Assembly (NCBI GenBank): GCA_030770545.1
Contig: CM061106.1
Coordinates: 9,218,001-9,282,000 of the forward strand
Length of the DNA stretch: 64,000 nucleotides
Direction of reading: 5' to 3'
Origin: Macropodus opercularis
Lineage: Eukaryota; Chordata; Actinopteri; Anabantiformes; Osphronemidae
The notes beneath the pieces are model-generated. The model had not been told where the DNA came from, ran no database searches, and worked only from the letters and a program-made list of their open reading frames with translations. Both the position numbers and the translations under genes were made by a program. Of the stretch, positions 45,060-57,426 are shown in pieces; position 1 is the first letter of the stretch; each line of letters begins with the position of its first letter.

Positions 45060-46240
45060 AAGCACAGGACCCGGAAACTAGAAAGACAATGGCGTCCAAC
45101 CAATGAGGTGAATCCTGCCCAGCATGGAAAGACACTTTAATACTACATAAAAAGCACTTTGTGCTGCTAGAAGCTCATATTATACATCATTAATTGAGGA
45201 AAATCAAAACAACCCCAGGTTTTTTTCAGCTCTGTAGCCAGGCTGACTAAGAGTCATAGCTGTGTTGAGCCTAGTGTCCCTTTAAAGCTCAGCAGCAATG
45301 ACTTGACAATGACAAGAGGAACACGGGGGGGACTCTAAAGGTAGGTGTGAATGTCTTAGAGACAGACCAAGGACCCGTTCAGGATGCACCTCACCCTTGG
45401 CCCAATGAGCGAAAATGTCATTTCAACATATTTAAGTCCCACTAAGTCAAGGGAATGTAAAGGGATGCTGAAAAGATCTGTGCAGACAATCTGCCTGTAA
45501 AAATATATAGTATATATTTTTAAAAATATAATATATAAATACCCTGTAAAGCAGAATCCTTGAAGTAACAAAAGCTACAACACTAACAGTCACGAGACAG
45601 GCACAGTAACCATAAACGCAACGACAACGATTCAGTGGGAGAGGATCTAGGGTTGCTATGACGACGATGATAAAATACATCTCTCCTTGTGTTTACAGGA
45701 TGTGTGATGGAGCAGGAATCAGATTCCTGTGAAACCATATTTTTGGGTCTGAAGCTTCCTTGTATTTTAGTCTTGCCAAAAAAAGTTGAAACCATTTGTA
45801 CTGAGTTCAGTAAAAGTCTTTGCTCTTATTTGTTTTGTCATTTTTTTGTTTGTCACCAACATATCGTTACACCAGTCTTGTCATGTTAAGATGGAGTCGG
45901 GGCACAAACGGTTATTAGCGATGAATATTACAACCGTCGGCCACTGTAACCACCACGACCCTTAGATTTGTTTCTTTAGGCTCATCTGTAGAGTCCAAGC
46001 GTTAATACAAACACTGTGGAAGATCATCCCAGGGTTAGAGTCCGTGTGCTGTGAAGAGACGTTTCTGTTTCAACCAAGAGGCGTCTGACTTTAAGCTCTG
46101 CAGACGAGCAGAGTCCAACATAGAGCAGCTCTGCTTAAAGCTCTGCTTAGTGTTTCACCTGGAGCCTGAGCTGAAGCTGCACCACAAGAAAGAAGCCACG
46201 GAAACAAGCCAGTCATGCTCTTAACTTTATTAACTATATA
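45060..46240. other. Block Y stretch in unit 2, no gene recognised
   Basis: Counterpart of 28266-29440, including an AT palindrome at 45498-45522. Confidence 0.5.
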
Positions 46241-46244
46241 CAGG

Positions 46245-46565
46245 AGTCATTGTCGGGGGGGGGGCTTCATTGTCCAGGAGGGAGGCGTCATTGTCCATGA
46301 GGGAGCCGTCATTGTCCAGGAGGGGGGCGTCATTGTCCAGGAGGGGGGAGCTTCATTGTCCAGGAGGGGGGAACTTCATTGTCCAGGAGGGAGGCGTCAT
46401 TGTCGGGAGAGGGCTTCATTGTCCAGGAGGGGGTTTCATTGTCCAGAAGGGGGGAGCTTCATTGTCCAGGAGGGGGGAGCTTCATTGTCCAGGAGGGGGG
46501 AGCTTCATTGTCCAGGAGGGAGGCGTCATTGTCGGGAGAGGGTTTCATTGTCCAGGAGGGGGAGT
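46245..46565. repeat. CATTGTCCAGGAGGG minisatellite, about 15 units
   Basis: Expanded relative to the 6 units at 29450-29585. A higher-order order of GCTTC, GCGTC and CGGGAGAGGG variants is visible (46330-46420 resembles 46470-46560), which suggests stepwise duplication of several units at once. Confidence 0.9.
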
Positions 46566-46619
46566 AAAGAGGTAGGGAGCTTGATGTGGGGGGTCTATTT
46601 ATAACTATTTACAATGATG

Positions 46620-47330
46620 GAAAAAGAGGGTGGGTTGCTCCACCTAGAGAGCTAAAAGTGAGGGAGGGGGAGGAGAAGGGGTTGTTCCTTCTCCACCTCC
46701 CTCTCTCTCTCAATGTGAGGGAGGGAGAGAGGGAGGTGGAGAGCTCAAAGTGAGGGAGGGGGAGGAGAAGGGGTGGTTCCTTCTCCACCTCCCTCTCTCT
46801 CTCAATGTGAGGGAGGGAGAGAGGGAGGTGGAGAGCTCAAGGTGAGGGAGGGGGAGGAGAAGGGGGTTGTTCCTTCTCCACCTCCCTCTCTCTCTCAATG
46901 TGAGGGAGGGAGAGAGGGAGGTGGAGAGCTCAAGGTGAGGGAGGGGGAGGAGAAGGGGTGGTTCCTTCTCCACCTCCCTCTCTCTCTCAATGTGAGGGAG
47001 GGAGAGAGGGAGGTGGAGAGCTCAAGGTGAGGGAGGGGGAGGAGAAGGGGGTTGTTCCTTCTCCACCTCCCTCTCTCTCTCAATGTGAGGGAGGGAGAGA
47101 GGGAGGTGGAGAGCTCAAGGTGAGGGAGGGGGAGGAGAAGGGGTGGTTCCTTCTCCACCTCCCTCTCTCTCTCCCTCACATTGAGAGAGAGAGGGAGGTG
47201 GAGAGCTCAAAGTGAGGGAGGGGGAGGAGAAGGGGGTTGTTCCTTCTCCACCTCCCTCTCTCCCTCACATTGAGAGAGAGAGGGAGGTGGAGAGCACAAA
47301 GTGAGGGAGACAGAGGAGGAGGAGAGCTCA
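46620..47330. repeat. ~91-bp hairpin-forming tandem array, about 7 units
   Basis: Same design as 29640-30420. Units alternate between GGGGGTTGTTCC and GGGGTGGTTCC versions, giving a ~182-bp higher-order period that the first array lacks. Confidence 0.9.
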
Positions 47331-47374
47331 ATGAGAGAGATGAGGAGAGGAGGAGAAGGAGGAGGAAGAGGAGG

Positions 47375-48010
47375 AGCAGGAGCACACGCCCCCACCTCAC
47401 CCCCCACCCCTGACCTCTGCAGAGCCGTCGGCCCCCTCAGGGAGGCGGAGGCCCACCTGGATGTTGCTTGTGTTGTTCGAGTTTTCCAATTGGTCACCGT
47501 GGCCCTGACCCCAGTCCCACTCGCTGGCCACCCCCAGATCACCGGGGGGATCACAGGCCTCTTCCCGCGGGTCTTTCCTGGAATCCCTGACCTGGAAGGG
47601 ATCCAGGAGGCATCCAAACCTGATGCCGAGCCGTCAGCAAACCCCAACTCTACCCTAACCCCAACGCTCCCCTCCACGTGGAGGAGCCGCGGCCTGTTCT
47701 TTTGGTCATGAATCAAAGGTCATGACCTTAGAGAGAAGGAACGTAGCTCGACGGGTGAACTGAGAGCTTTGCCCTTGGGCTCAGCCCCTCCTCCACCGTC
47801 CGTCAGTCTCGCGCTCGTTCTCTCGCTGGTGAACGAGACCAAAAGATGCTTAACTCCTGCACTTGGAGCAGGAAGCGTCCTCTAACAACAACTAGCCGCC
47901 CGTTTCCGGTCGGGACGATGGCCTCAGATCTGGAGGAGCCCATTCTCACACCGCCGTTCCTCCTGAATCTGAGGTTCGACTATTGGCCGAACTCTCCTCC
48001 GCCTCAACCC
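47375..48010 (-). mobile_element. RTE-like LINE 3' part, decayed, copy 2
   Basis: Counterpart of 30500-31170, with the same phrases on the minus strand. Confidence 0.6.
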
Positions 48011-48544
48011 TGACACAGACTTTCCCAGAAACGAGGGACTCGGAGGTGATGCACTGAAAAAGATGCTACTGTTGTGCAATACACTTGATGTGTGTTTCTA
48101 CATTAGAGTGAGTGAAATGTTCAGTTTTTACGGTGCTTAAAAGTTCCCAGTGCTGTTCCTGGATGAAATGACACTGAACAGAAACAGGAGGAACTAAGTC
48201 AGTTCATTACAACTGGTATTTCTGCACTGCAGCGACCTGAGGGGCAGCGTTTGCTAAGCACTGTGATCATAGACTGCCAGAAAAAGGCAAACACTGTGTT
48301 TTTAATTATGGAGATGCACACAGTGATTGGAGTAAAGACACTATACAATAGATTTGTCTTAATCATACTGGGAAATTAAAAATGACTTGCTCCCAACTAA
48401 GCTTTACACTTTGGAGCAACCGTAAATCTTTTTGTCAAATGAAATCATGGGTTGTCATAAAGTGAAGTTACTGTTTATGACTTGTGTGGATGAGAAGTCA
48501 AACTATTGATCAGTACTTAACCAAAAAATGTAATTCAGTGACTC

Positions 48545-48840
48545 CACCCCTGAGCGTCTCCGTCCCGGCGTCTGTTTTCTCAGGCCGACCAACAGTCCTC
48601 CTCCATGGCCTCTCCCGGAGGCGGTTCCCAACGACCGCCGGGTGGCGCTAAGCTGACGGCCCAGACCCCCTTTTCACTGTGGTGCCATACGAGCGTGGTT
48701 GCGCCCAGTGACGCAACCCAAAGGCCGAACCCTGACCTCCGTCTGAGGTTTTCAGGTGCCTCGTGGTGACATTTGATTTTTGAGTCAGGTGTGAACAGGT
48801 GTTCTGTAGCCCAGGCAGAATGTAAGGACTGCACTGCAGG
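48545..48840 (-). mobile_element. LINE reading-frame fragment (RTE-like), copy 2
   Basis: Counterpart of 31623-31960: PPGEAMEEDCWSA on the minus strand, then a frame change where bases are missing near 48582. The stretch from here to 49480 shows no gene. Confidence 0.45.
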
Positions 48841-49484
48841 TGGCCGGCCGCCGAAACAGCGAAGCTAATTCCTTTATCCGACTCAGTTCATTACCTCATT
48901 AACCAATGGAGCCCATTCACAACTACCAGGTCACGATTCTGCTTTTAATCATACTTCCAGATATTTACATCTGAGTCTGATGCAGAACTTAGAAGAGAGC
49001 ACGTTCTGTCAGAACCCACCCGTGTTTCATGTGAGTGAAAGTGCTGGAACATGTGACTGACAGGTTTGTTAGACCTTCAAACAATAAACATGTAAAGGGA
49101 GCAACTGCTAGAGGTTACGGTCAAACCTGGAAAAGCATCACAAGCAAACACAGCTAACGTTTGGTGAAGCCACAGGCTGAATGCAGTTACTGTATTAGTA
49201 TTTATGAGTATTTATATGTGAACGATACGAGTTAATATTCTATTCACTTCAGTCTAGTGGATGTATTACTACGATACTGTAGTTAAAACACGTGTGGGTT
49301 TGAACAAAGGTGCTGTCTTCTACGTTGTGTGTCAGATCCAGATGTAAATACCAGAAAATAAAAGGAAATTTAGAAATTGGCAGGTGATTAATTAAACACC
49401 TAGATTTAGTAAAATGTAGATATGAATTTGGAAATTAGTCTGTCTTTGACCGCTCTGTTTGGTAACTCAGCCTACAAACACAAC

Positions 49485-49700
49485 CTACTAAAATAAACAA
49501 CCTACTAAAATAACAACTTACGAAAATAAACAAGTCACTAAGATAAACAAGCAACTAAAATAAACAACCTACTAAAATAAACAAGCCACTAAAGTAAACA
49601 ACTCACTAAAATAAGATAAAAAACTACTAAAATAAACAACCTACTAAAATAACAACTTATTAAAATAAACAAGCCACTAAGATAAACAAGCCACTGATAT
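49485..49700. repeat. ACTAAAATAAACAA minisatellite, copy 2
   Basis: Longer than the copy at 32585-32760, with additional ACAACCTACTAAAATAA units at its left side. Confidence 0.85.
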
Positions 49701-49939
49701 TAACATAATAAATGCTAATAATAAAACAACCTAACACTGATCAAACCTACAAATACAAACATGGAAATTGACAAATCTCCACATTTCAGTACGAATGTAC
49801 ACGTCACCTTCAGTGACGCCCTAACGTGGCTTGAATAACAACTTGAACTACCTAAGTTTTCACCTACAACTTCTACACTAACAACCAGACTCTTCTGGAC
49901 CAAACCGTGCAGACCTACCAAACAGAGAGGTCCATGACA

Positions 49940-50160
49940 CCCCTGGCCTCCACTCATGTAGGGTACAGTCAGTACAACTCACCCCAGGAACCTTGACACC
50001 TTTATGTTCACACCGTGACTCCCGTGGCTCGAACAACACAGGTAACATCCCGATGAGCCGCCGCCTCCCTGAAGGGGTGGACGGCTCAGCAGAGGTCACT
50101 CACCTGGAGAGTGAAGTGGGTGCTGAGGCGGGAGGGAGGGAGGGAGGGAGGGAGGAAGGG
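49940..50160. repeat. Inverted RTE-like tail relative and (GGGA)n tract, copy 2
   Basis: Counterpart of 33000-33212: the repeat on the minus strand at 50010-50097, then GGGA repeats at about 50131-50159. Confidence 0.6.
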
Positions 50161-50284
50161 GGCACTCATCTTCAGCCGCTCACCCGCTTTAAGGGTGGCG
50201 GCTGCTGGAGCCTGTCCCAGCTGTCACTGGTTTCTGCTGGACGCTGTGCTGTGGCTTGAATAAAGCACCTTTCTAACTTTGTAT

Positions 50285-50550
50285 GTGGGCGAGCAGCAGG
50301 GTTTAGCCTGGACAGGTCGCCAGTCCATCACAGAACCACATACAGGAGAGAGGAACAAACAGTCACTCAGTTTAGAGTCTCCAGTTAACTGACTGCATGT
50401 CTTTGGACTGTGGGAGGAAACCGACACGAGGAGAACATGCAAACTCCTCACAGAAAAGCACCTGGGCCACCCGGGAATCCAACCCGGCTCCTTGTTGCTG
50501 TGAGGCAGCAGTGAGGCTCCTCAGTAGCAGCCAGTCTAGAAACGTCACCA
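50285..50550. repeat. Ubiquitous teleost repeat tail, copy 2
   Basis: Counterpart of 33340-33605 (CATGTCTTTGGACTGTGGGA and following phrases). Confidence 0.8.
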
Positions 50551-50729
50551 CTGAACTTGAGTTCAGTCAATTCATTTAGGAGCAGCCTTATACCAGTTAA
50601 AGGTTTCTTCTATAAATGCACGAGGCAGACGCCTGACAACACGTTAGCGAGCACCTGATGACACCAAACTACCAAACACAGCAGCACAGTCACTCTGATG
50701 GAGGAAGCTGGGGGAGCAGGCTGGGCTGG

Positions 50730-51240
50730 GGGGCATGTGCCTGGTGTGACACAACGGCCTCACAGGTTATCGTGACTGTGCCTCCGGGTTTTAAGAATCT
50801 TACCCGTCACGGGCGAACCAGCCTTCCAAACCTGGAGGTCACTGAGTGGACTCATGCAGCACTTTGAGACACATTCACACACTGGGAACAACTGTCAGCC
50901 TTCAGTGTCTAAAGAACAAATCAACCAGAGTCCAGAGGAGCTGGGAATCGAACCGCCGACCCTACGATTGGCGGACGACTCCTGTCTCCTGAGGATTGTA
51001 AGTCCCGACTTGTCACGTTTTGGGGGCATGTGCCTGGTGTGACACAACGGCCTCACAGGTTATCGTGACTGTGCCTCCGGGTTTTAAGAATCTTACCCGT
51101 CACGGGCGAACCAGCCTTCCAAACCTGGAGGTCACTGAGTGGACTCATAGTCAGTCCAGTCAATCAAAATCCAGAGGAGCCGGGAATCGAACCGCCGACC
51201 CTACGATTGGTGGACGACTCCTGTCTCCTGAGGCTCGTAA
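50730..51240. repeat. 242-bp satellite with B-box motif, two units
   Basis: Units start near 50730 and 51017. It has one unit fewer than 33783-34545. It lies directly before array unit 3. Confidence 0.85.
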
Positions 51241-51419
51241 GTGACTTCAAACAATCGTGACTGTGCCTTAGGTCGTCCCGGGGTTTGAGGTGGGATCTTA
51301 CCGTCATGGGCGAACCAGCCTTCCATGTTAACGCACCACTAGCGGCTAAGAGGCTGTTGTTGGATTCCCTCACACGTTCCTTTGCCCGTTCCTTTGAACA
51401 CCACTTGGCACAGAGACGA

Positions 51420-51865
51420 TGGCGGCCCTACCCACCACCGTCTCCGTGTTGTCGTGTTTTGGGGGCATGTGCCTGGCGCGTCAGAGAAAACAGCCTCCCA
51501 GGTTATCGTGACTGTGCCTGCCTTAGGTCGTCCCGGGGTTTGAGGTGGGATCTTACCCGTCATGGGCGAACCAGCCTTCCAAACCCGGCCAGTAGCGGTG
51601 GTCACTGAGTCGACTTACGGACGCAATACTTTTCTACTTTTACATTGTTAAATGGTACATGAGACCCTCTAGTCTTTTGTTCTCGCTACACTGCGTTAAC
51701 GTGGACATTTCCCCAGTGTGGCATCAATACAGGTTAATGTTGTCTTTTCCTGTCTCGTAGCACTTTTACACACATTCATTCACTGGGAACAGCTTTGAGT
51801 CCAGAGGAGCCGTGAATCGAACCGCCGACCCTACGATTGGTGGCCGACTCCTGTCTCCTCCAGTC
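51420..51865. repeat. Degenerate satellite unit with tRNA-like B box, copy in unit 3
   Basis: Counterpart of 95-525 and 34716-35160. B-box motif near 51814-51823 (plus strand GAATCGAACC). Confidence 0.6.
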
Positions 51866-52142
51866 CCAGCTGTGGTTCGTTGCGGCTGCTAACAGCAGCT
51901 TGGCGTCAAACACTCAGTGTGCGCTCATATAGCGCAGTTGTAGCTTGTTGGTACTAACACACACACACATGCTCCTCCCACACAGACACACACCCTCCTC
52001 GTCCTCCTTGACCTTAACACCACACACACACACATGGTTGTCGTGTCACCGCTGGTCACGTTGTCGTCAGGTGGCTGCCACAAACATTTACAATAGGAAC
52101 CATTAGTGTCTTACTTTGACATTGAGTGGCCCAGGCTGTCAG

Positions 52143-52630
52143 GCTGCTCCTGTGCTCCTCCTTCTCCCTCTCTGGTTATTCTTTCCACTCTTTTTGTGCC
52201 TCCTCCTTTTTCTTTCTTTCTCCTCCTCCTCCTCTCTCACCTTTTTCTTTCTTTCCTCTCCTCCTCCCTCCTCATCTCCTCCTCCTCCCTCTCTCACCTT
52301 TTTTTTCTTTCCTCTCCTCCTCCCTCCTCATCTCCTCCTCCTCCTCTCTCACCTTTTTTTCTTTCCTCTCCTCCTCTCTCCTCATCTCCTCCTCCTCCTC
52401 TCTCACCTTTTTTCTTTCCTCTCCTCCTCTCTCCTCATTTCCTCTTCCTCCTCTCTCACCTGTTCTTTCTTTCCTCTCCTCCTCTCTCCTCATCTCCTCC
52501 TCCTCCTCCTCTCTCACCTGTTCTTTCTTTCCTCTCCTCCTCCCTCCTCTTCCTCCCTCTTCCTTTCTTTCTTTCCTTTCCTCCTCCTTCCCCTTCTCCT
52601 CCCCCTCCCTCTTCTTTCTTTCTTCTCACC
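52143..52630. repeat. Polypyrimidine minisatellite, unit 3 (6 repeats)
   Basis: Twice as many CTCTCACCT motifs as in units 1 and 2 (near 52238, 52294, 52357, 52411, 52463, 52521). The last two read CTCTCACCTGTTC, that is GAACAGGTGAGAG on the minus strand, an even better 5' splice-site match. Frames of 180-380 codons across it on the plus strand are compositional. Confidence 0.85.
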
Positions 52631-53242
52631 CCACCATGTACCCATTAAGGCCCACAAATACTCTATCCTTTCTTATTCTTTCTACTTTAATTGGTTTGGA
52701 TATTTTTCTTTTTTTTAATTCCCACTCCCAATTTAAGTTTTCATATTTTTTGTCCTCCCACTTTCTTTCTTTTATTTTTTCCTTTTCCATCCAATTATTT
52801 ACTTTTCTTTTAAATTTCTCCTCCTCTTTCTCTCTCTTTCTTTTTTCTTTTTTCTCCTTTTCCTCCCTGTTTTGTAGTTTTTTCACCTCCTTCTTTCTTT
52901 CCAACTCTTCACGTTCTCTTCTCTTGATCTCTTTCTCCGCCTCCTTCTTTATTTTCTTTTTCTCCTTCTTAATTTTTCCCTTTTCTTCCTCCTCCGCCGT
53001 CATTCTCCTCAACCACCTGCTCCTCCACTCTCTCCATCTCCACCACCTTCTACCTTCCTCCTTCTCCTCCGCCTCCTCCTCCACTTCCTCCACCACCTCC
53101 AGTGTGTCCATCCACCTCCTTCTCCTCTTGGCTTCCGATCTCCAACTGGCTCTCCACATCTCTAGATCTACTTTCTCCTCCATCTCCACCAACTGCTCCA
53201 TCCTCTTCCATATCTCCATTCTGAGTTTTTTCGCTCTCAAAT
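52626..53242 (-). CDS. Glu/Arg/Trp-rich coiled-coil protein exon, unit 3 (divergent form)
   Basis: Open on the minus strand from the same TCATTACAG acceptor (exon from 53242) to the stop at 52626. The first ATG at 53219 starts MEIWKRMEQLVEMEEK. Against units 1 and 2 it has many substitutions and in-frame length changes but keeps the frame. Shared anchors include GRRWWRWREW, RRMTAEEEEK, NWMEKEKIKERKWE and RKISKP, and the end is GLNGYMVG instead of GVSGFMVG. The sequence on both sides is again nearly identical to the other units, so divergence is confined to this exon and the adjacent minisatellite. That pattern fits an old paralogous version moved in by conversion or fast evolution of a coding exon. 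Function not recognised. Confidence 0.55.
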
Positions 53243-53339
53243 CTGTAATGACACAATACTAAAGTTTATTTTTTTAATAAAATATCAGTGACACATTAAT
53301 AAAAAGATTGTATTTTCAATTTCACATCAAATACTCAGG

Positions 53340-54320
53340 ATGAGCAACCAGAGCTTCACATTGGATCCGTGTTTAATAACAGAAACACACTGATGCAGGT
53401 TTTTCTAGGTGGACGCAGACTGACGGCTGACATGTGCACAGAAGTTGAAAACCTGGGTGAGAGCGTTTCTCTTCAGTTTCACGCGTTGTTTGGCCTGTGA
53501 CCTAGTGTTCAATACGTCAGGCTGGAGAACAGAAGCGCCTTCCACTGCTCTGTAGTCAGTGTTAGTACAACATGCTGCTATTCTGTCAGAGATGTCGACG
53601 ATCGTGTATTTGAACGGGTCGTTGTGCTGTAACGCGATGTTGACTCTGGGGATTTTAATGAATCAAACCCTGGCTTTTCCCTTTTTAACTGGCTTGCTCC
53701 CACCTGCGGCCTAACGTTGTGCTGTTGTGGTTTCCTCTGGCGCAGGTGGACGTCATGTTCGCTGCTCAAACTCCAGTTCGTACCATTAACTTACAGTAAC
53801 TGCTAAACCCAATTAATTCAGCTCTGGCTACGTCACAGCAACAGCAGCGTTGTGACGCTGCAGCCATTTATGTGCTTTACTTTATATGAGTGTACTTGAA
53901 CTCATCACATAGCATAATGATAAGGAACCATAACATTATTTATATACCAACACAGTCCCACACAAACAGATCATTGTTCAAGCTCATTATACTTGTGGAG
54001 ACCAGAGGGAGGCCTGAACCTAACAAAGCGTCGCCATAGCAACGCTTCCTGTCTGCAGCCAGTGTTGTGGACTTGACTGCGTGACTTTGTCTGGACGTGT
54101 TCATTCTGCCGGAGAAACCGTGGACAACGATAGATTTACACAACTGTCAACTCTCAGGCCTCTCTTAAAACCTCTGACCCGTCCAGAACCAAATATGTCA
54201 ACTTATTGCAGGTTAATGTCACTTTAAATGTTAACTTTAAACCCGAAAAACCAGCGTCTATGACCTGGTTCCTCTCAGAGTCCGAGCTTTAGTCAAATCA
54301 AGTCACTGACTTGACAAAGC
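53340..54320. other. Unit 3 stretch without recognised gene
   Basis: Counterpart of 1760-2745. Same small minus frames (53578-53769, 53940-54143), no recognised family. Confidence 0.45.
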
Positions 54321-54324
54321 TACA

Positions 54325-55346
54325 TAGATAAAGTAACTTAACATTTTCCTAAACACAAATAGGTTGAACTGAACAGAAAATCTAAGTAAATGCACATTTT
54401 TAGCAGAGCTTGAAAAAATCCTACCTCTGTCTGTGGCTGTTTGTTGTGTGTAAGGTTTTTTAGAATGTTTGCTGTCAACATACATGTTGCTATGGGCCAG
54501 GATTAACACGTGAGGCTGAATGGCCAGAGTCTGCACAGGCTGAAATGAACATGGTCAGAGCTGCAGAAGCTGCTTTAAATTGACACAAGGCCCAAATAAA
54601 CCCCTGCAGGGACGTCTCCTCACTCTGCATTGTCCCATCAGCACCTGTTACAGATGCAGCGTCATTGGAATGGAAATATTTACAGATGTGTCCATGAAAC
54701 ATGTTTGAGTTGAAGGTAAATGCAGCTTCATTAAATGTTTCACTAAAAGCTTCAAAGTAATATTTTTCAGAGGCTTGATTCTATTACTGTGTCCTATGAT
54801 ATTTGACAATTCACATTTAACCAAATCAAGCAGTAATAAACATAATGATCCCTATAAATCACACTGAAGCATCCAAAGCTTGTTTCAGTGAAGTAGATTC
54901 AATCTAATTAAACTCACTGACCTGAACTAAGCAGCTAAAGTAAATTAACATCTTCCTAAACACAATTAGGTTGAACTGAACAGAAAATCCAAGTAAATGC
55001 ACATTTTTAGCAGAGCTTGAAAAAATCCTACCTCTATCTGTCGCTGTTTGTTGTGTCTAAGGTTTTTTAGAATGTTTGCTGTCAACATACATGTTGCTAT
55101 GGTGCCAGGATTAACACGTGAGGACTGAATGGCCTTCTAAGGTCTGAGTGGCGTCTGCAGCCGTGTCCCAAGCTGCAGGTTCAGCATCACTGGCTGTGAG
55201 TAAACCTATTGGGCTGGTTCCTCCATCTGAGAAGCACAAGTCAATGCTTATTTGTGACTGGGAGGATGTGCTGCTCTTTGATGGTAGCGCTTGTACAGCG
55301 GCCTGTTGAACCACGTGGCCCAGAAACGAGCATGAAATCACTTGTT
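54325..55346. repeat. ~600-bp internal tandem repeat, 2 units (array unit 3)
   Basis: Repeats start near 54325 and 54934. A one-base insertion near 55125 (GTGAGGACTG against GTGAGGCTG) breaks the minus frame present in units 1 and 2. Confidence 0.75.
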
Positions 55347-55487
55347 TTTATGCTTTTCTGTCTTTGACTATATTTTTTCCAACGTTTCAATGGCCACTGG
55401 AACAACAAATAATGTCTAGCCCATTATCAAAGAGTCTGCTTTTTAATTTCTGTTGCTGTGTTTGGTTTCATGGCCCCACAGGTAAGA

Positions 55488-55620
55488 TAAGATAAGATAA
55501 TCCTTTATTGATCCCACATTTGGGAAATGTAATTATTACAGCAGCTCCCAGGGATTACAAAGCATAGGTGGTGCATCGGTGCAAAAAGATGACATGTGCA
55601 AAAATATACAAAGAGTCTGT
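55488..55620. repeat. Dispersed (GATAA)n repeat tail, copy 3
   Basis: Counterpart of 3905-4035. Between here and 56142, about 180 bases present in units 1 and 2 are missing near 55899, and the poly-G run is longest (about 55943-55963). Confidence 0.6.
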
Positions 55621-56142
55621 TTTTTTACAGGTAGAAACGCCTGTAAACGGACTAAACTTCAGGTTCCAGTTGTTTAGATTTAGCCTCTAGATGGAGACAT
55701 TGTTCAGTAATGAAGGAAAGGAAATGAAACAGTGGAGCAGGCAAAGCTCCAGGGTTGGTTACTAACATCTGCTTTAATTTACAAACTACCAACAACGATG
55801 GGGGGTTAAAATTATACACAAGCATATTAATTTATGTAAAAAGCATGAAGTAGCTAAATATATCAGAAAAATCTACCACCAAGATATGATTAGTCTGCGG
55901 TCAGGACAAAATCACTACTTCCAGAACCCTCAAGGTGAGGAGGGGGGGGGGGGGGGGGGGGGGTGAGCTGGTGTTGGTGAACATTGCTGCCCATAGGTGT
56001 CCTCATTGGTGCTTAAAGGATGAGGCTGAGGCTGGTGAAGCCATGACTGGTGTAGTATTCAGTTCTCAAAGGTCCACATTATGCCATTCTGTTATTTCCT
56101 GACATGATGATGAAACTGCAGCTAAATTCCAAGCTGAACATG

Positions 56143-57260
56143 TACAGTCATGGCCAAAAGTACTTGCACCCTTGCGATTGTGTCAGAAAATGCAACACTT
56201 CTCTCAGAAAATTGTTCCACTTGCAAATGGTTTGTTTTTTATGTCTTTATTCTTTCCGTTCGCACTGGAACAACACAACAAACAAACAAACAAACAAAGA
56301 AATCTGAAAATGAATGGCTTCCTGTAACACTCTTCTTTTGCAAACTGCTCCAGGTGGTTCAGATTTGAAGGAGGCCTCCTCCCACCTGCTGTTGTGAGAT
56401 CTCTCCACAGGTTCTGTGGGAGTCAGATCTGGACTCATTGCTGTCGTTTCAGAACTCCAGCGTTTTGTTTGGAGCCATTTCTGGTGCTTGTTGAAGTGGG
56501 TCTGGGGTCATTGTCCTGCTGGACGACCCAGGACTTCTGGTGGAGACGCAGCTTTCTGACACCGGCCACGACGCTTTGTTCATCGTCAGATTTCATGACA
56601 GCGTTCACACAGTCAAGGCCTCCAGTGGCAGAAGCAGCACAGCAACCCCAGAACATCTTTGAGCCTCCACCACGTGTGACTGCAGGGACTGTGTTCTTTT
56701 CTTTGAAGGCCTCATTTCTTCTTCTGTAAACATGCCATGATGTCCTTTACCAGAAAGCTCTGCTTTTGTCTCATCTGCCCACAGCACGTTCTCCCAGAAG
56801 GACTGTGGTTTTGTCAAACTGCAGTCTTGCTTTTTCTGCCTTTGTGTCAGCAGTGGTGCCTCCTGGGCTGAGCTGACACTGTTGTGCCCTGTGTCTGCAG
56901 ATCAGCTTGGATTTGTTTGGAGGTTAATGGGATTCTTTATCCACCATTCCAACAATCCTTCATTGTAATTTTTCTTTCATTTTGCCCTTCCGTCGACGTC
57001 CAGGGAGGTTCGCTACAGAGCCACGGGCTGTAAAACCTCTGGATGATGTTGGCACAGTGGACGCAAGAACATTCAGATCTCTGCCGATGGACTTGTAGCC
57101 TTGACATTGTCCATGTTTTTCCCCAGACAGCACTTTACACTTGTTTCTTTTCTCCATGCTCAGGGTGACACACAACACAAACTGGTTGCATATATTGCCC
57201 ACACAAGTGTTGCGTGTTCTGACAGAATTGCAAGGGTGCTGATATTTTTGGCCATGACTA
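56143..57260 (-). mobile_element. Tc1/mariner-type DNA transposon, inactive, copy 3
   Basis: Counterpart of 4783-5887 and 40036-41138, with matching terminal inverted repeats (TACAGTCATGGCCAAAAG left, TTTTTGGCCATGACTA right). Transposase pieces on the minus strand: GSVANLPGRR (near 57010), FWENVLWADET where WTDET stands elsewhere (near 56790), MFWGCCAA, QQDNDP, SPDLTPTEP. Broken. Confidence 0.9.
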
Positions 57261-57426
57261 TTTAGTAGCTTTGTGCTAAGTCGTTTCCTACTGACAAACC
57301 TCCACCAGCAAGATATTCAATAAATTGCATCTTAACCTGTATCAGGACAGAGATTTTTGCGTTCCCTCAGCAACTCAAAGGTTTTCAGAGAGAGAAAGAC
57401 TAACGACCAGCTTTGCTTCATTGCGC

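Larger units (their letters stand above)
34657..51360 (+). repeat. Tandem segmental duplication, unit 2 (short form)
   Basis: This unit of 16,704 bp is block X (34657 to about 42660) fused directly to block Y (about 42690-51360). The USP37-like catalytic exons and the whole 18-kb insert of unit 1 are missing. Against unit 1 it has one extra ~595-bp internal repeat, a longer minisatellite at 46245-46565 and a stretch at 41599-42130 that unit 1 lost. Between such indels the sequence is nearly identical by eye, so duplication or homogenisation was recent. Confidence 0.9.

Noticed and set aside
46245..46565. CRISPR-like regular repeats
   Set aside because: Units are contiguous with no unique spacers, and the window is vertebrate DNA.
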